NCBI GenBank assembly: GCA_963794155.1
Contig: CAWCCX010000012.1
Coordinates: 1 to 64,000 of the forward strand
DNA length: 64,000 bases
From: Roseiarcus sp963794155
GTDB lineage: Bacteria > Pseudomonadota > Alphaproteobacteria > Rhizobiales > Beijerinckiaceae
Reading direction: 5' to 3'
Made by a program: the position numbers and the translations under genes. Below the pieces are notes generated by a model. That model had not been told where the DNA came from. It made no database searches and was given only the letters and a program-made list of their open reading frames with translations. The stretch's first letter is position 1; every line of letters begins with the position of its first letter. Positions 25,569-37,500 of the stretch are shown one piece after another.

Positions 25569-26900
25569 TTGGGCAACCTATCAACTCCGGACAGCGTTCA
25601 GAAACTGCAGACGGCGTTGCACGCGAAAGCGAAGGCTGAAGCCGGCTACCGCTTCTACGCTCTCTACGACAAGATCAGCCGCGAGGACATTCTGGCGCAC
25701 GCCTATGCCCAGTGCCGCTCCAACAAGGGCGCGCCGGGCGTGGACCGTCAGGACTTCGAGGCGATCGAGGCGTACGGGGTCGAGCGATGGCTGGGCGAAC
25801 TGGTGCTTGCGCTCAGGCAGGAGACTTACCGACCGGACCCGATCAGACGCGTGTACATACCGAAGGCCAACGGCAAGCTCAGGCCGCTGGGCATCTCAAC
25901 CGTGCGGGATCGGGTCTGCATGACGGCAGCGATGCTGGTGCTGGAGCCGATCTTTGAGGCCGACCTTCCACCTGAACTCTACGCCTACCGTCCCGGGCGC
26001 AACGCCCAGCAGGCGGTGGTCGAGGTGGAAGAACTGCTGTTTCGCGGCCATCCGGAAGTGGTGGACGCCGACCTCGCGGACTACTTCGGGAGCATTCCCC
26101 ATGCCGAGCTTTTGAAGTCGGTAGCGCGCCGGATCGTTGATCGGCGCGTGCTGCATCTAATCCGGATGTGGCTGGATTGTCCCGTGGAAGAAACCGACGA
26201 TCGGGGACGGAAGACGCGCACGACCGAGGCGCGAGACAAGCGGCGCGGCATTCCGCAGGGCTCGCCCATCTCACCCCTGCTGGCGAATCTCTACATGCGC
26301 CGGTTCGTGCTGGGATGGAAGATGTTGGGGCTCGAGCGAACCCTCGGCTCTCGCCTCATAACCTACGCTGACGACCTCGTGATCTTGTGCAGACGAGGCA
26401 AAGCCGAAGCGGCCTTGCAAAGCCTGCGCGAGATCATGGGCAAGCTGAAGCTGACGGTGAGCGAGGAGAAGACACGCATCTGCAAAGTGCCGGAAGGAGC
26501 GTTCGACTTTCTGGGATACACGTTCGGGCGAATGTTTTCGGCAAGGACCGGCCAGGCGCGTATCGGCTACCGGCCGTCAAAGAAAAGCATTCAGCGGATG
26601 GTTGAGAAGGTCCACGCGCTGACCGGCCGATCGGGTACATGGCAAGAGACCACAACGCTGGTGAGCAAAGTGAACCGCACGCTGCGCGGATGGGCGAACT
26701 ACTTTCGGGTAGGAACCGTCAGCAAGGCGTATCGGGCGCTCGATGCTTACGCGGCGATGCGGTTGCGCCGGTGGTTGCGCTCCAAGCACAAGGTCAGGCG
26801 ACGAAGGGGCGGGAGCTATCCACTCTCGCACCTCTACGGGCACTTCGGGCTCGTACGCCTGAGCCGCCTTGGGCACGACGTGCCGTGGACGAAGGCGTGA
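25569..26900 (+). CDS. ltrA: group II intron reverse transcriptase/maturase
   Basis: 443 residues from TTG 25569. Reverse transcriptase blocks are in order: NKGAPGVDRQDFE (RT0-1), PIRRVYIPKANGKLRPLGI (RT2), ALVLEPIFE-like region, VVDADLADYFGSIPH (RT3), RGIPQGSPISPLLANLYM (RT4), the catalytic LITYADDLVILCR (RT5), and KTRICKVPEGAFDFLGYTF (RT6-7). A maturase/thumb region (GWANYFRVGTVSKAYRALD) follows, and RRWLRSKHKVRRRRG ends it. No HNH endonuclease domain is present. The enzyme supports splicing and retrohoming of its own intron. Domain V starts 13 bases after the stop. Confidence 0.93.
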   Translation: MGNLSTPDSVQKLQTALHAKAKAEAGYRFYALYDKISREDILAHAYAQCRSNKGAPGVDRQDFEAIEAYGVERWLGELVLALRQETYRPDPIRRVYIPKANGKLRPLGISTVRDRVCMTAAMLVLEPIFEADLPPELYAYRPGRNAQQAVVEVEELLFRGHPEVVDADLADYFGSIPHAELLKSVARRIVDRRVLHLIRMWLDCPVEETDDRGRKTRTTEARDKRRGIPQGSPISPLLANLYMRRFVLGWKMLGLERTLGSRLITYADDLVILCRRGKAEAALQSLREIMGKLKLTVSEEKTRICKVPEGAFDFLGYTFGRMFSARTGQARIGYRPSKKSIQRMVEKVHALTGRSGTWQETTTLVSKVNRTLRGWANYFRVGTVSKAYRALDAYAAMRLRRWLRSKHKVRRRRGGSYPLSHLYGHFGLVRLSRLGHDVPWTKA

Positions 26901-26912
26901 GGTCTTGTCCGA

Positions 26913-26945
26913 GAGCCGGATGCGGGAAATCTGCACGTCCGGTTC
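26913..26945 (+). ncRNA. group II intron domain V
   Basis: GAGCCGGATGCGGGAAATCT followed by GCACGTCCGGTTC folds as the catalytic hairpin: GAGCCGGA pairs with the closing TCCGGTTC, with the GCA/TGC inner stem and a GAAA-type loop. The AGC catalytic triad is present near the 5' side. It directly follows the reverse transcriptase gene. Confidence 0.85.
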
Positions 26946-27176
26946 GATGAGGGGGGTGTGGAAACGGAGCCATGGTCGAGCCACTAAGGCACCGCCAGAC
27001 GAAAGGGGCGGCAAACCGATATGCTCAACCTAACGCCACCGCGCCACACTCCTACTCTACCAACTCAAGCCGGCCGCTGAGCGCAAAAAGCAGACATTCC
27101 CCTGGGATTTTCGGTCGAGGTCCAAATGCAGGATGACTGAGCCGAATCCTGCGGGCTGTTCGGAGCGCGGTCTTGC

Positions 27177-27560
27177 TCAAGCGACGGCGATGCCCTCGAC
27201 CTCGATCTTCCAAGCGGGGTTGGCGAGGCCGCCGACGATGAGTGTGCTCGCCGGCTTGCGATCGCCAAGCACCTTGCTGCGCGCCTCGCGGGCCGCGGCG
27301 ACATCTCCACGGTTCGGCAGGATGGTGGTCACCTTGACGAGATTGTCCAAGGTCATGCCCGCAGCCCTGACCTGCGCCTCCAGATTTTGCCAGGCAAGGC
27401 GGCTCTGCTCGACGATATCGTCGGGAATTGTGCCGTCCATCCTCTGCACAACCTGCCCGCTGATGTACTGCGTGCGGGTGACGCCTGAGACTTCGATCGC
27501 ATTTGTGTAGGCGGCGACAGGAGGGGGCGTGTCGGGAGCGTTGAGGTCGCGGCGCTGCAT
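27177..27560 (-). CDS. RidA/YjgF/UK114 family protein
   Basis: 127 residues, typical family length. Hallmarks are YTNAIEVSG, TQYISGQV, the conserved helix SRLAWQNLEAQVRAAG, DNLVKVTTIL and the closing strand region ASTLIVGGLANPAWKIEVEG. RidA proteins hydrolyse reactive enamine/imine intermediates; members of this subgroup without the full active-site Arg motif may do other things. Here the region corresponding to the usual RPARS segment reads RKPAST, so the deaminase activity is less certain. AGAGGAGA precedes the ATG. The group II intron ends about 120 bases downstream. Confidence 0.9.
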   Translation of the reverse strand: MQRRDLNAPDTPPPVAAYTNAIEVSGVTRTQYISGQVVQRMDGTIPDDIVEQSRLAWQNLEAQVRAAGMTLDNLVKVTTILPNRGDVAAAREARSKVLGDRKPASTLIVGGLANPAWKIEVEGIAVA

Positions 27561-27652
27561 CGGGCTCTCCTCTGCTTGTTAGGCTCCAAACAGGTAGGCG
27601 CTGGAAGCTACACTCGTCCTTCTGCCGCACGCAACATGGCTGAGGACGTAGA

Positions 27653-28453
27653 GGGCTTTGTCACGCCAACGGTAGCGCATTTTGGTATGACGGCTAAGAT
27701 GGCGCATGACGATTTCGTTCGCCCGCCACCAGTTTCCACCTGCGATCATTCAGCACGCGGTTTGGCTCTATGTGCGTTTCACGCTCAGTTATCGCGACGT
27801 CGAAGATCTGCTCGCGGAGCGCGGTCTGGACGTCTCCTACGAAACGGTGCGGCGATGGGTTTTGAAGTTCGGGCCATTGTTTGCCCGAGAACTTCGCAGT
27901 CGACATTCGCGGCCACCGGCGCGGTGGCATCTCGATGAGATGGCCGTGATGATTGCGGGGCGGCAGTTCTGGCTCTGGCGCGCTGTCGATGATGAAGGCG
28001 AGGTTCTCGATCTGCTCGTGCAGCGACGGCGCAACAAGGCTGCAGCAGTGAAACTCATGCGCAAGCTGCTCAAGAAACAAGGCTTCGCACCCGAGGTGCT
28101 GGTGACCGACAAACTGCGCTCCTACGGCGCGGCCAAGTCCGAAATCGGATTGTCGGCTCGCCATGAGCAGGGCTTGCGCAAGAACAATCGGGCTGAGAAT
28201 TCGCATCAGCCGACCCGGCGACGCGAGCGTAAGATGCAGCGCTTCACATCGCCCGGATCAGCCCAGCGCTTCCTGTCTGTTCACGCCGCCGTCCAAAACA
28301 CTTTCAACGTCCAGCGCCATCTCACATCCCGCCGCACGCTCCGCGTCCTCCGACACGAAGCGTTCCGGACATGGCGAGCCGCCACCGTGGCCTGAGTCCG
28401 AACTGGGCTTTCCAATCTTCGCGCAGCCAAATTCAGTTCGCGTGACAGCGCCC
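27653..28453 (+). mobile_element. IS6-family insertion sequence
   Basis: About 801 bp with ends GGGCTTTGTCACGC (27653-27666) and GCGTGACAGCGCCC (28440-28453), inverted with two mismatches, and one transposase gene. Ends and length are typical of IS6/IS26 relatives. It lies 57 bases from the end of the tcA gene. Confidence 0.9.
27706..28395 (+). CDS. IS6-family DDE transposase
   Basis: 229 residues, full length. An N-terminal HTH-like zinc-independent region (FTLSYRDVEDLLAERG, VSYETVRRWVLKFG) precedes the DDE catalytic core: first Asp in ARWHLDEMAV, second in VLVTDKLRSYGAAK, Glu in RRRERKMQRF, within the family pattern SHQPTRRRERKM. It carries out replicative (cointegrate) transposition. Apparently intact. 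Confidence 0.95.
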   Translation: MTISFARHQFPPAIIQHAVWLYVRFTLSYRDVEDLLAERGLDVSYETVRRWVLKFGPLFARELRSRHSRPPARWHLDEMAVMIAGRQFWLWRAVDDEGEVLDLLVQRRRNKAAAVKLMRKLLKKQGFAPEVLVTDKLRSYGAAKSEIGLSARHEQGLRKNNRAENSHQPTRRRERKMQRFTSPGSAQRFLSVHAAVQNTFNVQRHLTSRRTLRVLRHEAFRTWRAATVA

Positions 28454-28509
28454 GTTGAGTCGCAAAATCGGGAATCATGTGCTGCCTCTCGGTAGTTGTC
28501 AGCCAGTAT

Positions 28510-31500
28510 TCACGACAGCGTGTATTCGACCAGCAGATAGCAATCGAGCACGTCGCCCTCGCTGAGCGTGTTGAACTGGTTCGGCTTCGTCCCGAGCTGG
28601 ATGACCCATGGCTGGGTCGGAACGAAGCCGATGGCGAGCCCGCCGTCCTGCTGGGCGGTGCTGAACCCGTTCTTGTCCGGCGGAGGGAAGTGCATCGTGA
28701 AGACGTTCGCGCCGCTGGTCCCCGGGTCGACGGTGCCCGCGAGCGCGGAGGTGATCGAGGGGATCGTCCGCACCACGAGCGAAAAGCCCTGGACCTGGAT
28801 CGCGCGGTTCTGCGCGATGAACGGGAAGTGGTGCGTCTTGATCGGCAGCGTGCAGGTCTCGGGCTGGCCGGTCGGCGGATGCAGGAAGGCGTACCATTCG
28901 GTCGGGAACTCGTGCATCACGTCGAACAGCCGGTAGAGCGGCAGCTGCGGGCTGATGTTGCCGAGCACGTCCTGCTTGAGATGCGCCACCGCCGCAGTGC
29001 GGAACTGGCCCACGTCCTCGCGCGAGGTGTAGCGCACGTGCAGGATCACGTCGGAGATCGTGTCGTAGGAGAACTGGCGCAGTTGCGGATCCTGCGTCAA
29101 TTCGAGCTGCCAGGTCGAGATGGCGCCCGCGCCCTCGAACGGCAGGTAGCGCTCGTCACGGAAATTGAGCTCGAACATGCCGCTGTCGTTCTGCGCCGAG
29201 CTTGCCGCGATGGCGTTGATGCGGATGCCGCTCTGGCGGAAGCGGACGTCGTCCGTGAAGGCGCCGCTGTCATCCTGGTTGTGCACGTATTGGGGGCTGG
29301 TCGAGCTGTTGATGCGGATCATGTTGTTCATGAGCCGCAGCGTCGCGCTCACCGTGGTGTTGGGGCCGGCGACGCAGGGGATCGTCAAGCTCATCGACTT
29401 GATGCGGCGGAAATAGTGCCCCTGATAATCGAGGTCGAACAGCTCCTCGGGCAGCGTGAAGGCGCAGATACCGGCGTCGCGCAGCGCGACGAGCGCCAGC
29501 GGGCAGTACAGCGCGAGGGAGACGTTCTTGGTGCATTCGAACTCGCGCTTGTTCTGACCGAGATAGGCGTTCTCCAAGTTGCGGAGGCCGAGCCCCAGGA
29601 GCTCGCCCGCATGCAGACCCTTGCGCAGGCTGTCCCAGTAGCCGAATTGGATGATGTTGCTGTCGTCAAGCCCGATCTCGAAGCGGTAGCAGCGCTCGGC
29701 CTGCTTGGCCAGGTTGTAGGCGAGCTGATAGGCCTGGAAATAGGTCTGCGAAATGCGCCCGATCATCCACTGATAGAGTTCCTGGTCGGTGTATTTCGAC
29801 AGCATGAACTGGCTGACGGCCTGCGAATTGGAAATCTGCAGGTCCTGGTTGGCGAGGTCCTTGTTGGCGATGTCGAGCCGGGCGTTCGCCCCGTTCAGCT
29901 GCTTGGCGATCTGCTCCAGCTCCTTGCTCGCCATGGCGATCTGGTTCTGCCAATCGTCCATGCGGCGCTGATATCCGGCGACCGTGGCTGCGATCCGGCC
30001 GCCCCAGTCGAGCGCCTGTGCGGCCTGATAGAGGCCGTTGGCGCCGCGCTCGCCGCTCTTGCCGGTATTCGTTCCTCCTTCGCTCACATGTATCTGCGGC
30101 GATCCGCCGAAGCCGGCGGCGCCGACGTGGAAGTTCGGAATGAGGAACATCACGCCGGCGAGAACGTCGGCGATGATGGCGCCGGCATGCGCCGTCAGGC
30201 CCGTCCCGGTGAGCGAAGCCGCGGTCGTCTCGCCCGGGTTCATGAACGGTCGGCTCGCGTAGTAGTCGAGCCTGATGGTGACCAGCTCCTGGTTCTTGGT
30301 GAGGCCGTCGACGCCGGCCTGCGCGTCGTCGATCTGCCGCTGCTTCACGGCGCGCACCGCCTGCAGCAGGGCGATCTCCTGCGTCTGGCGCAGCAGCGCG
30401 AGCCCCTCGGCGTCGTTCTTCTCCAAAGCGGCGAGCAGCGCCGCGCCGAGCGCCTTGACGTCGTTGTTGAACTCGTTCGCCTTCTGCAGCATCGTGGCGA
30501 AACGGTAGTACGGCAGCGGCGCGTCGAGATCGGCGAGCGCCGAGGAGATGTCCTCGCCGGCCGCCGTCGCCTCGACCAGCGCCATCGGGTTGATCGGCGG
30601 CGCGAACAGTGCGGCCGGGCTGAACACGCCCTGCAGGTTGAGGCAGTTGCGGATCTTGTAGAGCCGGTCCTCGACCGTGCCCCAGTAGCTCATGAGCTGC
30701 GCGTTCTGCGGAATGCAGAAATACAGGATGCTCGGCAGCGGCGGCGGCGGCGGCCCGTTGCTCGGCCCGACCGGCATCGCCGGAATGAGGTTCTCGAAGC
30801 TGACGAGCGCGTTCGAGAAGGCATCGAGCTGCGGGTCGAGCTCGTTGAAGGTGAGCGGCAGCGGCTCGGCCGGCGGCGGGACGTCTTGCGGCTGCGTGCC
30901 TAGAAGCTCGGCGACGCACACGTAGTACTGCGTCGCGATGTTGATCGTCTCGATCGTGTCCTGGCTGAAATAGCTGTCGCCGGCGGCGAGCAGGCAGTCG
31001 CAATATTTCATGAACGCGAACTTCTGGTATGCGACGGTGCGATACATCGCGATGATATGCGGATCGAACGGGTTCTGCCGCCACTGCGCGACCTGCTCCT
31101 GCAGCTCCTGGATCGCACAATTGGGGGTCGGATTGTTCGGGTCGGACGCCAGCATGTTCATGAGCTGGTCGAGCGACTCGGCGAGATAGCCGTTCGGGCC
31201 GCCGTCCTGGCGCAGGAAGAACGGCTTGGTGATCCAGTACTTCTGCGGCGCGGGCGCCGGATTGCCGGTGCGCGGGTCGGTGCCATCCGCGCCGGTCGGA
31301 TCGAACACGAAGTGGAACCAGCGCAGCGCCTCGTCGTACTGCTGGTTGGTGGTGAGCAGCTCGGCGACGTAGATGGGCGCGAAGTAGAACAGCTCCCAAT
31401 TGTAGATAGCGTAGCTCTCCTTCCAGGCGAAGTGCACGGTCTCCTTGGGATAGCCCGGATCGACGATGGCCGTCGGCTGGTAGGTGCCGGCGAAATCGAG

Positions 31501-34500
31501 GCCGCGATCGGCGAACTGGGTCGCGCGCGCCATCAGCCCTTCGACGTCCTTCTGGTACAGATTCTTGGCGAACAAGCACACCAGCGGATGGAAGAAGGTG
31601 AAGAAATGCCAGCGGAACTGGTAGTCGGCCGCGAAGAAGGCGAGCAGCGTCTGGAAGAACTCGGCCCATTTTTTCTGTGCGATGAGCGTGCTCAGCTGCT
31701 GCATCAGGTTGAGCAGGTCCTCGTAGTAGAGCGTCGAGACGCAGTTGCCCGACGCCGGCGTCAGCCCGCGATACAGTCTGGTCGGATAGAGCTCCGGCCG
31801 CACGAGGAAGCAGCGCAGCTTGTCGCCGTAGAACCAGTCGTAAAACGTGCCCATGGTGACATACTGCGGGGTTCCCGCCCACCGAGAGATCCCCTCGCCC
31901 AGCCCGGACAGGAAGAACAGCTTGTCGAAGAACGACAGACTGTGCGGGCAGCACACCTCGAACGCGGTCGGCGTGTTGCCGAGTATCTCAAGCGACGACA
32001 CCGGCTGGTTTTGTGAGGCGGGCGTCAGGGTGCCGCCGGCTTCATATTCTATGTTGTGACCGTAGTAGAGGTAGTCCTCGTAGAAGTCCTGAACGAGCGG
32101 ATAGAAATTGAGCGTACCGTCGAACTCGGCCGGGTAGCCCTTGCAGCCAGCAAGCTCGAAGGGCGGACTGATCGTCTCGACGCCCATTGCCGACGGCGTC
32201 CAGCGACAGACCTGCAGCAGGAAGGTACCGTCGAGAATCCACTGCAGTCCGGGCCCAATGGTCGCCGGCGGCTTTGCCGGCGGGGGAAAGACCGCGTTCG
32301 GAATCCAGGTGAGGTCGAGCGGCAGGATGAAGAAGTCGCCCGGATTGAAGTCTTCGTCGGTCCAGGCGCCGAGCCAGACCTGGTCGGTCGAGACCTTCTT
32401 CGGCTGCCATTGCCCGCTCTTGAACTCGGAAATCGCGATGTTCATGTTGCGATCTTTGGCCGGAGGATCGACGTTCATCGATCCCTGCGTCTGGTCGCTC
32501 TGGCTCGGGATGTTGACGCTGGTCGGCGGGTTCGCCGACGATTGAACTTCCGGCCATACGATGTAGAGCCGCTCGTTGTTCACCAGCGGGACGACATAAT
32601 TCGCCTTGATGTCGCAACCGACCTGCGACCAGGCGGTCCAACGCTGCCCCTGGATGAATGGCCGGTAGTAGAAGATCGGCGGATTGGCCGACGTGTTGGC
32701 GAATACGTGCAGGGTCTGGTTGAACTCCTGGTAGAACATGCCCGAGACCTCGAGCTTCGACACGTTGTCGAGTCCGTCGAGGTAATGCTCGAACGCCGTC
32801 TCGACCGTGTCCTTGGTGACCTGGTTCTGCTGCAGCTCGTTCTCGAGCGCGGAGAATAGGTCCGACTTGTCCTTGCGGAGGTCGGGCTCGCAATAGTTCT
32901 CCGGATAGGCGAACACCATGCGGTTTGCCTCCCACACCCGGTATTCGTTCATCCAGCTCCAGTCGTTCCAGCCGCTGTCGGCATCGACGCTCACCTGCAC
33001 CTTCGGCTCGAGGCCCATGAAGGCGCGCTGCACGAACAGCTGCACCGACGCCGACGCCTGGACGATGCGCGAGCTCGGCTGGCACGAGCACATCTCGACG
33101 TCGATCAGGTAGTAGGCGAACAGGTCGTCCGGGTCGGTCCATTTGCCGGTCGGGTTGTCGGCTGGCATCGGCTGCGCCAGCAGCCAGGCCACCAGACTGT
33201 CGCGCTTGCGCTGGCGCAGACCGTCCTCGATCGGCTTGTTCAGGGTGAGGAACGTCGCCTCGTCGAACTGGCCGCGCAGCGTCTGCTTGAGGCTCGCCGA
33301 GTCGGCGCTCGCCAGCTTGGGCGCGGTCCAGCTCGCCGCCGCCTGCGCGGTCGCGCCGAGCTGCAGCATCAGCAACTCCGCCTCGAAGATCCAGTTCCAC
33401 CCGGCCGCGGTCTCGTAGGCGCCCGGGAAGGCCTGCGCGACATTGCCGGCGGCGGCCATCCAGACGACGTCGGACGCCGTCCAGTCGGTCAGCGTGACGA
33501 GGTCGTCGGCGAACTGCTGGCTGCTGTACCCGCCGCTCGGCGGATTGATCAGGTCGTCGATGATGTCGAGCAGCGTCAGATCCGTGGTCGACGCCGAATG
33601 GTGATAGCGCATGATATCGGTGAGATCGATCAGCCCGCCGAGCGGCGGCGGAATGAGCGTGGCGCTGTCGGCGAGCGGCAGCGTCGTGATGTCGAGCACG
33701 CCGGTCTGCGCCTGGTCGTCGACCGTCCATTGCAGGTCGGCGAACCCCATGGCCAGCGTCTTGGTGATGAGCGCGACGCGGCTGAGCCAGCGATAGCCCT
33801 GGAAGATCTCGGGGAAGCCGTTCGCCGTGACCGCCGAGCTCGCGTTGACGAAGGAGGGATCGAGAAAATCGCCGAGCAGTGCGTGCGGCGGGGCCGTGCC
33901 GAAGATCGCGAATTGCGTCACCAGGTAGCTGACGATCGCCTGGGTGAGGCCGAGGCCGGCGGCGAGCTGCTGCATGACCTGATCGGTCGAGAGCTTGCGC
34001 ACCACATAGGCGTTGAGGCCGAACACGGTGGCCGAGCCGAGCTCGGCCAGTGTCAGATTGGCGAGGATGTTCGCTTGAATTGTGGCGCTCGGCGGGTTCG
34101 GCGGCGGATTTGTCGGGTCGTCCACCGGCATCGTGAGCGCCGCGAGGGTCAGCCATTGCTCCGACGGAGGTGGCGGTGTCGGACTGCGCGGCTGGTTGAA
34201 CAGCGACAGCACGGCCGCCCGGTAGTTCGCGTCGGCCGACAGGTTGTTGAGCGCGGCCTGCTCGTCCGTGCTCATGATGCCCATGAAGGTGAGCTGGTCG
34301 AGATCGGTGTCGTAGGCGACCTTCGCCGACAGCGGGCTCGCCAGCGAGCCCAACTGCACGGTGCTCGGTAGCGTGGCAAGCGGCGCCGTGAAGAACGGAT
34401 CGTAGTATTTGATCAGCAATCCCGCCATCGCGGCCATGTCGTTGATCGCCGCCTGGTAGGACGCGATGCCCGTGACGGCGGCGAGCGATGGATCGTTGAG

Positions 34501-37500
34501 GAGCTGGGTCTGCTGCGCGCTGGTCAGAACGCCGGTGAGGCGGATCGCTCCTGCGGTCGTGTCGTAGCCGATCGAAATGCCGGCGCCGGTCGGCGCGGCC
34601 GCCGTGATGGCCGCCGGGAAAGTGAAGTTCGCCGGCATTCCCTGCACCAGCCGCTGCTGCTGGATCTGGCCGTTGAGCACCCCGACGGCGGCCGTCGCCG
34701 ACACGGCATCCCAGCCGAGCGTCTGCAGCTGCGCGAGGATAGCGGCCGTGAGCCCGTCCGCCACGGTCGGGATGTTGGCCGGATTGGCCGCCGCCGCGAT
34801 CGCCTGCAGGCTCTTCTGCAGCGCCGCCAGTACGGTCGTGATCGACTTGTCGGCCACCGCCGATTTCGCGGTGGGATCGGCGCTCACGATGTAGTCGAGC
34901 TGGTCGATCGAGAAGCCGCTCGCCTTGATGCGGTCCCAGAGCTTGAGGAAGGCCCAGGTGGTCGCCGTGTCGTGAAAGACGTCCTGCTGCAGCAGATAGA
35001 GCAGCGTTGCCCAGTCGGCGATCTTGATCCCGAGCGCCTTCGCCAGCACGCTGTGGCGATAGATGAAGGACAGGTTGGCGAGGGTGAGATTGGGGTTGGC
35101 GATGAAGGGCGGGCCGTTGGCCGGAGCGGTCAGCCCGATCAGGATCGCCAGGTCGGTCTGCTTGATCTTGGCGGCCGCCAGAATCGGCTGGAAATCGTCG
35201 GTGAGCATCACGGTCGGCACCGCCGCCGTGACCGCGCTGATGGCGAAGTTGGGATCGAGCGGGTTGGTCAGCTTCTTGTTGAGGAACAGCGTCTCGTACA
35301 GCGACGGGTCGGGCGGCTGATAGGCGGCGGTGAACTTCGCCGTCGTGTTGATGTTGCCCCAGAAGGCGCCGAGCTGCTCGACCGAGAAGCTGCCGAGCTT
35401 GTCCTTGATGCGCAGGAACGGGTAGAGCGCGAGCGCGAAGCTGCTGTCGAGCGTGCCGTTGCCGAGCGCCGGGTGGTTGATGACGAGATCGACCTCCCAC
35501 ATCTGCCAGCCGAGCTTGCGCCACAGGCGCAGGAAGCGGTGGAAGCGGTCGAGCGCATTGGTGTCGAGCGGCTGCAGCGTCATCTGCGTGAGGTCGCAAT
35601 CGCCGGCCGGATTCTGGATGACGATCGTGCCGTTCGGATTGACGAACGCGAGCGTGAGGAACTTCAAGAGGTCGGTGTAGAGGATGCCGGTCGTGGCGAG
35701 GAAAGTGCTCACCGTGCTCATATTCGCGAGCGCGGCGGCATTGTTGGGCGTGCCCCAATACTTGAACTGGTTGTTTGGATCGGCGTTGAAGATGAGCGTC
35801 TGCTCGTAGCTCGCGATCTGCATGTATTCGGCCGCGATGTCGAGCGGCTGCGGATTGTTGGGCGCGTTCGGCCCGGCGAACGTCTCCATCAGGGTCGTGC
35901 GCGGCACGTTCATGTTGGCGAGATACGCGCGCACTTCCTCGGTGTAGAGGTCGAACGGCAGCACCTGCGGGAAGTTGGCGGTGCTCAGCGTCGCGTAGGC
36001 GTTCGGGTTGACGTATTCCGGATAGGCGGACAGCTCGTCCTCGGTGAGATGGGTCTGGCGCAGGATCGAGACGTTGAGGGAGCCGCCCTGCACCAGGTAG
36101 GTCTGCGCCGTGTCGTGGATCACCCAGTTGCCAAACTCGTCCTTGGCCGAGACGCGCGCGCTCGTGGACAGCGTGGTGCCGCCCGCCGCGAACGCCGCCA
36201 CCAGCGCGGCGCCGGGCGCGCCCTGCACGAGGTTCGCCTGCTGCGCCGCCGGGAGCGTGAACAGCACCCATGGGGCGACGCGATCCTCCATCACCTCGCA
36301 GGCGAGATCGATGTAGAGCAGCGGCGTTTCGGCATTGTTGCAGCTGAGCTCGATATAGCCGATGTCGGGACGCCGGCTGTTGACGATGTCCTTCACGGTG
36401 CCGGCGGCCGGGTTGTTCACGTCGACGAGCCGGCCTTCGAGGTAGTGCAGGAGGTCGGTCAGATAGGCGGCCGGGCTGAAGATCGATTGGCAGTCGTCGC
36501 AGTCGCAGGACTGCACGTTGCCGAACAGGTTCTGCAGGTCGGGAAAATTGTCGAGCGTCGACTGCGGATTCGAGAGAGCCTGGAACCGGTTGGCGCTCTG
36601 CGTCGAGCGCAGGTGGCCCACGACCGTCAGCGTCGCGGCGTGGGTGCTCGCGGCGCGCTCGTAAGTGTCGCCCGCCGACGCCGCTGTGAAACCCGGCTGG
36701 CTGCCGTATTTGCGCACCATCTGGGTCTTGCCGAGCTTGTAGATCTGCATCGCCGAGTGCAGCCCGTCCCGGACCAAGTGATTGGTCGCCGCGAAGCTCG
36801 GCGCCACCTTGAAGACGCGCTGCGCCGCCTTAAGGTCCTGCGTGAACTGGGCGCTGGCGGCGGCGGTGTTGAAGAAGTTCGGATTGGCGTTGTTGGCGAG
36901 GAACCCGTCGACCGAGGTCGTCGCCAGCTCGAACTCCGGATGCGCCTGCAAGAAGGCAAGCATGGTCGTGCCGGATTGGAACGCGCTCCCGCCCGGCTGG
37001 GCGAGCGCGCGCGACAGGTCGCCCGCGAAGGCCGCGGTCGGGTAGCTCAGGGCGGCGCGCTTGGCGAGCAGGGTCGCGTAGTTCGTGAGCTGCGCGGCAG
37101 GCGTCGCGCCGGCGACGAAATCCGGCGCGACGGTGCCGGCTTGGCTGAGCGCCGTCTGCCAGTCGGCCGCCGACATGGCGGCGAGCGAGGACGCGGCCGC
37201 GCCGGTGGTGATCGTCTTGGCGAAGTGGGTGACGAGGCTTGCATCGCCGAAAGTGAGATCGCGCACCGTCAGCGCCGCCCCGATCGCGTCGAGCTCGGCG
37301 CTGGTGAACTGGTTGCCGCTCATGAGGCGGGCGATAATGTCGTTGCGGTTGCCGCCCGCCAGATAGGCGGTGAGCAGGGCATCGCGTTTCGCCTGCGGCA
37401 CGCCCGAAGCATCCAGGATGGTGCCCGCAATGCCGGCGGCGCCCGGCTTCACCGCCTCGGTCGCCATCAGCGCGCGATACTGGGTGAGCCAGGCCTGCAG

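Larger units (their letters stand above)
23520..27055 (+). mobile_element. group II intron interrupted by an IS110-family element
   Basis: The 5' end GTGCGCC at 23520 fits the GUGYG intron start. It is followed by domain I-like stems such as AGTGGGTGCAAGTCCCACC (about 23548-23566). The sequence typical of introns resumes at about 25320-25568 (GTAGTACCGAAGAAGCCGGG, then GGGAGGGAAGGGGCC) and leads into the reverse transcriptase. Domain V is at 26913-26945, and a domain VI-like stem follows; the 3' end is estimated near 27055. Between about 24005 and 25210 lies a complete IS110-type transposase gene on the other strand, splitting domain I or its approach to the ORF. The exact 3' end and IS borders are not fixed. 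Confidence 0.7.
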
